Shown piece by piece: positions 57,678 through 64,000 of a stretch of 64,000 bases of DNA. Each line of letters begins with the position of its first letter. Position 1 is the first letter of the stretch. The notes beneath the pieces are model-generated. The model ran no database searches and had not been told where the DNA came from. It saw only the letters and a program-made list of their open reading frames with translations. The DNA is from CAJBLF01 sp964504915 (GTDB lineage Bacteria > Patescibacteriota > Gracilibacteria > Absconditabacterales > Absconditicoccaceae). A program made the translations under genes and the position numbers. The stretch spans positions 62,001 to 126,000 of the forward strand of contig CAZDFH010000002.1 of the NCBI GenBank assembly GCA_964504915.1, written 5' to 3'.

Positions 57678-59558
57678 ATGCAAAGTCTACACACACAGAG
57701 AAGAAGATCACGACGAAACAATCCGACCGTCAAAACGGTGGCTGTGATTTTGTGTGTTGCCTGTTTTTTTGTGTTACCAACCTTTGCAGCTACAGATACG
57801 ACTAACGGAAGTCTAGGCTCATTCCAAGATAGCTTACATAGCATCATTTCCTTTCTCTCACGATGATGGGTGGTAGTGGCTATGCTGGCTGGGAAATTGA
57901 TGACTAACGATCGAGTATATGGTAGCGTCATGCATATGGATGTCTATCTCTGGAAGATATGGAATGTGATGAAAAATTTTGCCAACTTTGGACTTGTCGC
58001 TATAGTCATTTGGTCAGTCATTCAAAGTCTGATTGGTAAAGGTGGTGTGAAGGTCAAAGATATCATCGTCAAGACACTAGTCGCTGGTGTACTTATCCAA
58101 GCGAGTTGGTTTATTGTCTGAGCACTTGTAGATCTCTCGACAGTTGCAGTCACTGCGATTAGCTCATTACCTGCCAATTTTATTCAATGAAATGTTGATT
58201 GGAAAAATACTATACAAGAAGGTATGGATGGAACGATGAAGGGGCAGAAAATGGTTGTGGATTTAAGCTCCAATAGTACCGATCTTGTCCAGATTACCGA
58301 CGTTCCTTCTACTAGCGATGGCATCGATGCAATGCTCCCTGGTCCAACATCGGTGAGCTGACCATTAATTTTTCTTGGCATGAGTGCATTTAAATTTCAG
58401 GATTATCTCAAAGGGAATTCTTCTGATAGTACACAATCACTCGTGATGAATTTTTCACTCAAGACCTTGATATTATTCTTCTATTCGCTTGGATTATTAC
58501 TTATCTTTGTAGCCAACTTAGTGAGAGTGGTATTTCTCTGGCTCTTTATTATTGGTGCCCCACTCCTAATACTTCTCTATTTTTTCAAAAAAGAATCGAG
58601 TGACTCATGAACGGGATTGATGTCCTATCTCAATATCCAGACTATGTTGAAGCTAGTATTTAAGCCAGTCATGCTGATTGCCACGATGTCGTTTATTCTC
58701 ATCTTCATTGTTGCATTGCAAAATATCATGCAATGATCAGAGCTTGCGTCTATCAATGGCGTCAGTATCACGACGACGACTACATCATCTACCTTAGCAG
58801 TCCAAGACCTTAGTTCTGTCAAAGTCAATAATGATATTTTTGGCAATCTCTGAAGTGCGAGCAAATCTATCTTTGCCAATCTCATTATATTCATCCTCGC
58901 TATTTTTCTCATATGGGAACTTGTGAAACAATCCTTGACGGGATCTGGTCCTGTATGAGCGGTGATGAAGCCTATTACCTGATGGCTCCAATGATTGGCC
59001 AAATCTACTCCGCTGATTGGCGGCTTCTCGTGGTGATCGGCGACGGGAACATTTAGATGATTGGGAGACAAAACAAGAGCAGGTATTGGTATCAACAAGG
59101 AATGACAGTTCCAGAAAAATACTGATGAATACAAGGATAGACTCGATACATTCTTCAACACGAGAAAATCGCGATGACATGAACAGTACGAAGCACTCAA
59201 ACATGCCGTACAGAAGCATGAGAATTTCTTTAGTACTGCAAGAGAGCTTGGGAAAGGCAGAGGTGGAGTGACCCTTAATGATCCACAAATTAAATCTTTA
59301 CTCATAGAATCACTCATAGATCAGAAACGGAGATCTACTACTGATGGTACAGAGTATACTGCAAGTACTGACTTTGATGCATTCTTTGGAGGTAAAGAAT
59401 GAACGGACTCTGATATTACTAGAAAGAGACGTCAAGAATTACATGACTTGCTGTGATGAAATGCTAATGACGAGAAAGTAGAGACTCGAGAATATCCTGG
59501 TAGGGTTATCCCATACAAAGACCTCATAAGCAACATCTATTATAAGAACGCTGAATAA
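57678..59558 (+). CDS. VirB6/TrbL-like polytopic membrane protein 2
   Basis: 626 residues. Signal-like N-terminus (VKTVAVILCVACFFVLPTFA). Shared with the previous protein: DRVYGSVMHMDVYLWKIWNV with NFANFGLVAIVIW, then IIVKTLVAGVLIQASWF and DLSTVA. Membrane clusters near LILFFYSLGLLLIFVANLVR, VVFLWLFIIGAPLLILLYFF, and LIIFILAIFLIWELV. The C-terminal ~200 residues are hydrophilic and charged. Frame verified across the TGA-dense region near 58.95-59.15 kb. Proposed to be a component of an envelope-spanning secretion or pilus-like system; no VirB4/VirD4 ATPase is in the window. Confidence 0.65.
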
Positions 59559-59633
59559 TTTCCTTTCGCCTTGCAACGTTTACAGAGAACAATATATTGA
59601 TGGATGGAATTTTAGCCTCTCCTTTGGAATGAG

Positions 59634-60458
59634 ATGAAGAAATTTTTAGTTGTGGTATTTATCTGGATGCTATTTACCGTATGGACTTCTGCCCATGCGT
59701 ATACTCCTTCGACGAATATCTTGCTTATGACACAGACATTAAAGTCTCAACTTAACGCTATCACAAGTGGTAATTACAAAGATAAGTGGGACTATTATGC
59801 TCAGATCAAAGCTCTTATGAGCCAATTTTCTGGTGATGAAAGTCTGACATATGTACTTAAGGAATTATCGAGTTCCTTATATCTACCAATATTAACGGAG
59901 AAGGTTAAGGTCAAACAAACTTCCAAACAGTTTAAGCAGAATTTTGTAGCGACCTATATGACCTGAATCAAAGACATTACCTGAAATGAAAACTGTACAG
60001 GACGATATAATTTGCTCGACACCATCAGTTTTGCGAATAATTTCCCTACAGCATTAACAATTGCAACTCGATATAGAGAAGCAAGTTGTGGCTATTATTT
60101 ACCGAGCAATGGTGATGGTCCATTTCAGATCTTGAGCAAGGAGTATGGTACGGGACAAATCGATGAAAATCTGTTTACTCAAACGGTACAAGACTTTATA
60201 GATTTCTCCAAAGCTAAACGACAACAATACAAAACAAAACTCTGAATCTCTCTCACATATACCTGATTTGACTGGACAGGACTTATCAATCACGCATCGT
60301 TGTATAACGGCGGAATAATTTCTGGAGCCATTGTAAATCCTATTGCACCCAAGTATGTATATGATGGATATGGAGATGCTTACTCTGGAGCTATCAGATA
60401 TGGTGTTGTGCCAAAGTTTTTGAAGACGCTAGAATGGGAAATACAAAATACGTATTAA
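59634..60458 (+). CDS. Exported lytic-transglycosylase-like protein
   Basis: 274 residues with a clear signal peptide (MKKFLVVVFIWMLFTVWTSA, then HAY). The region TIATRYREASCGYYLPSNGD followed by GPFQILSKEYG resembles the catalytic Glu plus GxxQI motif of lysozyme-like lytic transglycosylases. Such enzymes open peptidoglycan for secretion machines (VirB1 role), which would suit the two VirB6-like neighbours. The match is short, so this is tentative. Gly codons as TGA occur in TGIKDITGN and LGISLTYTGFDWTG. Confidence 0.6.
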
Positions 60459-60476
60459 CCCACCAAGATATTTAGC

Positions 60477-60571
60477 AAACCCCTCCCAACCTCCCCTTAT
60501 CAGGGGCGGAGCTTGGCTCAGTTCATTCCCCTCCCTGATTTATCCACGACAGTGGGCAAGGGAGGGGTTAG
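60477..60571. repeat. 95-bp imperfect inverted repeat (GC-rich)
   Basis: AAACCCCTCCC and AACCTCCCCTT near 60478-60500 pair with AAGGGAGGGGTT and AGGGGTGGGTTT near 60549-60571. A long GC-rich hairpin in AT-rich DNA; no gene. It looks like a small non-autonomous element or an RNA hairpin. Confidence 0.65.
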
Positions 60572-60656
60572 GGGTGGGTTTGAAAACTAAAATAAATTAA
60601 AAAATAAATCCGCAATTCGTAATCCAGCAATCATTTAATTCTCTTTTTGAATAAAC

Positions 60657-60878
60657 ATGCAGCTCTGAAAATATCGTCACTACAAATGAAAGGAATACGA
60701 AGTAATCTGAGTCGCAAGGCATAGTGAGACGCTTGAAGAATTAGTCGTGTACAAAGCATTATATACGTCACCAGAATTCTGAACAGATGCACTTCGAGTC
60801 AGACCGTTGACGATGTTTCAGGAAAATGTTTTGGTTAACGGTAAAGAAGTAGCGAGGTTTATGTATATAGGAGAATAA
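60657..60878 (+). CDS. DUF1653 protein
   Basis: 73 residues. The whole protein matches the DUF1653 pattern: LGKYRHYKGKEYEVIGVARH, SETLEELVVYKALY, and RVRPLTMFQENV with VARFMYIGE. The glycines of YKGKE, VIGVA and LGKYR are TGA. DUF1653 is a small beta fold whose function is unknown. It may be cotranscribed with the two small genes that follow. Confidence 0.9.
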
Positions 60879-60900
60879 TTTTTATTATTTTTCCAATCAC

Positions 60901-61203
60901 ATGTTATCTTCCAAAGAGTTTCAAGCACTACAGCAATGACAGAAGCTTACTACATTGGAAAGCATACTCAAAGAGCATTATCACGAGTCGCCTATCCTGG
61001 AGAAGATCTATGCGTATGTGACGAGTGAATTACCCAAAGATGATACTATTCTGGGTCAGATGTATGCTTGATTAGTTTCAGCGAGTAATGAGAAGAATGA
61101 AAATGATGCATGAGAGCGTGCTCAGCACAATAAGCAATTGGCAGATGCCGATCAGGAACAATTTGATGAAAAATATTTTGATGATTTACTTGCTAAAGTA
61201 TAA
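60901..61203 (+). CDS. Small hypothetical protein
   Basis: 100 residues, not recognised. It is acidic and helical (SSKEFQALQQGQKLTTLESI, then ADADQEQFDEKYFDDLLAKV), without membrane segments or cysteines. Three in-frame TGA codons are read as Gly. The next gene starts 1 bp after its stop, so the two are translationally close. Confidence 0.55.
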
Positions 61204-61204
61204 G

Positions 61205-61405
61205 ATGCCATTAGAGAATGTTAACCAAGAGGAACTAGCTAAGCAGCTTGAGACCAAGGGGATTGATCTCAAAGATATTCCCGAAAATCTCATCCAGAAA
61301 CATTTGGATGAGGTAAAAAATACCATCGAAGATCCAGAAAAATTAGTAGAAAATATTACTGCATTTATTGATGCCACTTGGCAAGACCATGACAATTACG
61401 CCTAA
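61205..61405 (+). CDS. Small helical hypothetical protein
   Basis: 66 residues, not recognised: PLENVNQEELAKQLETKG, then PENLIQKHLDEVKNTIEDPE. No TGA codon. The start ATG lies 2 bp past the previous stop. Its end overlaps the following gene by 17 bp, which supports cotranslation. Confidence 0.55.
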   Translation: MPLENVNQEELAKQLETKGIDLKDIPENLIQKHLDEVKNTIEDPEKLVENITAFIDATWQDHDNYA

Positions 61406-62297
61406 AGATGAGCTCCTCATCGAGTCAAAATTTATCCAAGAATTAATGGACTCCACTGACGCAGTGGAAGATGATTTTGTCGTCACTGCATGATCGGTAG
61501 TGAAATCTTTTTTCAATTTTTTGATCAACAAAAAAACTATTACCAGAATAGAATGAATAGATTTCTGAGCATTTGATGATATCGACAAGCTCCATCGTTT
61601 GAAGGAACTTTTGCAAGAACGTCATGCCCATTGTCATCACAAGTATAAAAAGCTACATTATTTGTACGTAATTTCTAGAGTCATGGATAGAATCTATGAG
61701 CTACAATATGCTTTCGGAGTAGCAATTCCTGCCGAGCAGAAATTGGAATATATTATCCAACCTGCTGATGTCACCTTGATCGAATATGCCTCAGAGAAAG
61801 TTTCTTTACCAGCGATTGGAAGTGCCATAGCTAGTGAGGCATTGAAATATTTTTCGCATTCTATTTTTTCACATGTGGGGCTTATCTGACATAAAGATCC
61901 CAACACATGATTTGATCGGTTGCAATCTACAGGACACAAATATTACAAAAGAAGCTGAGCATGGAAATTACCTTTTGCGAGATACTTACAGAGAATAGGC
62001 CCATGTGAACTCTTAGTCACGAGATATCAAGATATCACTATCGATGATGAAGAGAAAATTATCCAGAAATGAACAGAACTATTTGAAGAGAAGGCAAAAT
62101 ATGATACAGGAGATGCACTGGCTGATGTCACTGGGCTTAATCTCCTGAGGAGCGAGAGTAAAATGAACTGTGGTGAATTTGTATACGATTGCCTCAAAGT
62201 TATCGATGAAAGTATATCTCCCAAGGGCAGAGCAATACCAGAAACGTATGCTCAGAATAAGAAGCTACAACAAATATATCTTACCCGCATTGTATAA
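61389..62297 (+). CDS. Permuted papain-like (YiiX/YaeF-type) hydrolase
   Basis: 302 residues. The N-terminal half is helical. The second half has ALKYFSHSIFSHVGLIG, with candidate catalytic His, and later MNCGEFVYDCLKV with a candidate Cys. The order His then Cys is that of the permuted NlpC/P60 (YiiX) clan, which cleaves amides or thioesters, sometimes on lipids. A Gly-rich turn GPCELLVTRYQD lies between them. No signal peptide. The match is short, so the assignment is moderate. It overlaps the preceding small gene by 17 bp. Confidence 0.6.
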
Positions 62298-62324
62298 AAT
62301 TTTTAATCTATATATACTTATTTT

Positions 62325-64000
62325 ATGGCCAAGAAATCCGTCGAACAAACAATGATGCAATCATTAGGCAATCAGATTACCTTTCAATGAGTGAGGACAC
62401 ACAACCTCAAAAATATTGATCTGGAATTACCCAAAAACAAACTGATCACCATCACGGGAGTCTCCGGAAGTGGGAAGTCTTCCCTTGCCTTTGATACTAT
62501 CTACAAGGAAGGTCAATTTAGATACATTGAGTCTTTGAGTAGTTATCTCAGACAATTTTTTAATTTGTGAGAAAGGCCTGAGATTGACTACTGTAGTGGA
62601 TTATCGCCGGCGATAGCCATCGAACAGAATAAAAGGATCTGAAATTCTAGAAGTTCAGTCTGAACATTGACTGAAATAGATGACTATCTCAGACTGCTCT
62701 TCGCAAAGCTTGGCGATACCTATTGTTATAGCTGTGGGAAAATAATCAAGCCGCAGACGATCGATCAGATCATGAAAAGTATAGAGGACGATTATGGCAA
62801 TCAGAAAATATATTTGTTGCAAGAATCTGGTATGCTAGAGACCAAAGAAGATTTGAACGAGTTTGTGAAAAAAAATAGAAATAAAGTAGAGAAAGGAAAA
62901 TGATTTACGCGTTATCTCTTAGTCGCTGGAAGGAAAGCAGAAAGCCCAGAAGCGAAAACGATAGGCGGAGAAAAAGGTAAGAAGATGCCTAAACAATCCA
63001 GCGCAAGCAATTTGGAACCCATAGAATACTTCTATTTAGAAACTCCAAATGTCCCAGATGAGTATTATCCATTAAACATTTTCTGAATCTATGATCGTGT
63101 CACCGTAGAAGAACAAAAAATCGGAAGATTGAAAGAAGATATTATAAAGATTCTTGGAGAAGCGAAAAAATTTTGAATATATATAACTGAATCTATTTGA
63201 AAAAAACCAAAAGGAAAAAGTAAAACAACATGAGACATGCAACATGAAACATGAAACTCCTGAGCAATCAGGCGGTTTACCGATAAAATGTACTGCGCCG
63301 AATGTAATGTCACCTATCCTGAATTTACCCCTCAACATTTCTCTCCCAATAGACAGGAATGAGCTTGTCCCGTCTGTCATGGTATCGGAGAAATTTTGCA
63401 GGTAGATTTTGATAAGATATTGGATCCATTTAGTCCGTACTTGAAGGCAATTGTCCCTTGGAGAGATTCCAATCTTGGACAGTGATTACTGACAAAATTA
63501 GCACAAAAATATAGTGTCGGTATGGAACAGCTATGGAAAGATTTGCCAGAGCGATTTCAGCATGTCGTCCTTTTTGGTGATGAAGAATTGATTAGAGTAA
63601 ATTATGGAGGAAAATTTATCAGCATGTATTACAAAGGCATAGAAGAAATTATTAAGGATCAATATGCAAAGTGATTATTGACCGTTGATTTTCAAGTCAT
63701 GCTCGATATGAAAGTCTGTCCAGAGTGTAATGGTGCAAGACTCAAGAAAGAAAGTCTTAACGTGTTTTTAACTCTTGGTGAAAAACCCGCCAGCAAAAAA
63801 ACGAGTCAGACTAAAGTAAATATAGCTAATCTTCAGCAGATGAAGCTCAATGATCTCGTTGCCTTCTTAGATGAGTTTAATGGCAATTCGAGGAAAGATA
63901 AAATTTTGACCAATAGGATTCTCAATCCATTGATCGATAGAGCCAAGACGATTCAAGAATTATGACTTGGATATTTGAGTCTGCATAGATGAATGGATAC
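62325..64000 (+). CDS. uvrA: Excinuclease ABC subunit A, 5' part
   Basis: 558 codons visible, cut by the window end. UvrA recognises bulky DNA damage. Visible: QGVRTHNLKNIDLELPKNKL (Gly is TGA), Walker A TGVSGSGKSSLAFDT, YIESLSSYLRQF, a signature-like YCSGLSPAIAIEQN, SVGTLTEIDDYLRLL, the first zinc pair CYSC, a later zinc pair region CAEC and CPVC with HGIGE, and CPECNGARLKKESL at the start of the next motif. The segment between CYSC and CAEC is diverged from the usual form. It contains a word-like repeat (63228-63257) encoding TTGDMQHETG. The overall plan fits UvrA; a UvrA2-like paralogue is an alternative. Confidence 0.9.
63228..63257 (+). repeat. ACATGAAAC word repeat inside uvrA
   Basis: Successive ACATGAGAC / ATGCAACATG / AAACATGAAAC words, the reverse complement of the intergenic GTCTCATGTCTCAT type seen near 14418-14450. 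In frame within a linker of uvrA. Confidence 0.5.

Overview
This window comes from a bacterium that reads TGA as glycine (genetic code 25). That points to the candidate phyla Gracilibacteria (BD1-5) or Absconditabacteria (SR1). The evidence is direct: with TGA as a stop, nearly every gene shatters; with TGA as Gly, long intact frames appear, and TGA falls on invariant glycines. Examples are the DTPGH motif of EF-G, the Walker A of an OLD-type ATPase, RecA FGKG, and the SufS active-site loop. Only TAA and TAG act as stops. The DNA is AT-rich, starts lack Shine-Dalgarno sequences, and no tRNA, rRNA, CRISPR array or transposase was found. All coordinates below were rebuilt with TGA = Gly.

Layout. 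1-3.6 kb: 3' end of a fused aspartate carbamoyltransferase (PyrB-PyrI), a PAP2_C lipid phosphatase/transferase-like membrane protein, a small anchored protein, an HD hydrolase and a TrmB-type regulator. 3.7-9.1 kb: three tandem paralogues (A-C) of a large Cys-rich protein family. 9.3-23 kb: fusA, gatC, a PKD-type membrane protein, a 1,309-residue beta-helix/Ig surface protein, a glycosyltransferase, a CHAP hydrolase with a His-rich N-terminus, a small exported protein, and recA. 23.5-33 kb: a LexA-like repressor divergent from recA, then an NlpC/P60 protein downstream of two giant membrane-associated proteins (1,415 and 1,099 aa). 33-42 kb: sufS, ftsQ-like, DUF212, YkgJ-type metal chelator, CAP/SCP secreted protein, three tandem paralogues of an unknown family, rsmE and murE. 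42.4-53.3 kb: an OLD-family ATPase/TOPRIM nuclease, then five more Cys-rich paralogues (D-H). 53-64 kb: DUF58, ruvX, tsaB, two VirB6/TrbL-like polytopic proteins with an exported lytic-transglycosylase-like protein, DUF1653, two small proteins, a permuted papain-like (YiiX-type) protein and the 5' part of uvrA.

Themes. Much of the coding capacity goes to the envelope and cell exterior: wall hydrolases, giant and polytopic membrane proteins, adhesin-like repeats. This fits an episymbiotic or host-attached life, which is an inference. The most striking feature is the eight-member Cys-rich family (about 14 kb in two arrays). Each protein has two homologous terminal modules flanking two CxxC-rich halves. 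I cannot assign it a function. Intergenic DNA carries several small repeat families: paired GGGCG hairpins, a covarying hairpin element, 10-bp-phased repeats, and short word-like tandem repeats that also appear inside uvrA and one Cys-rich gene.
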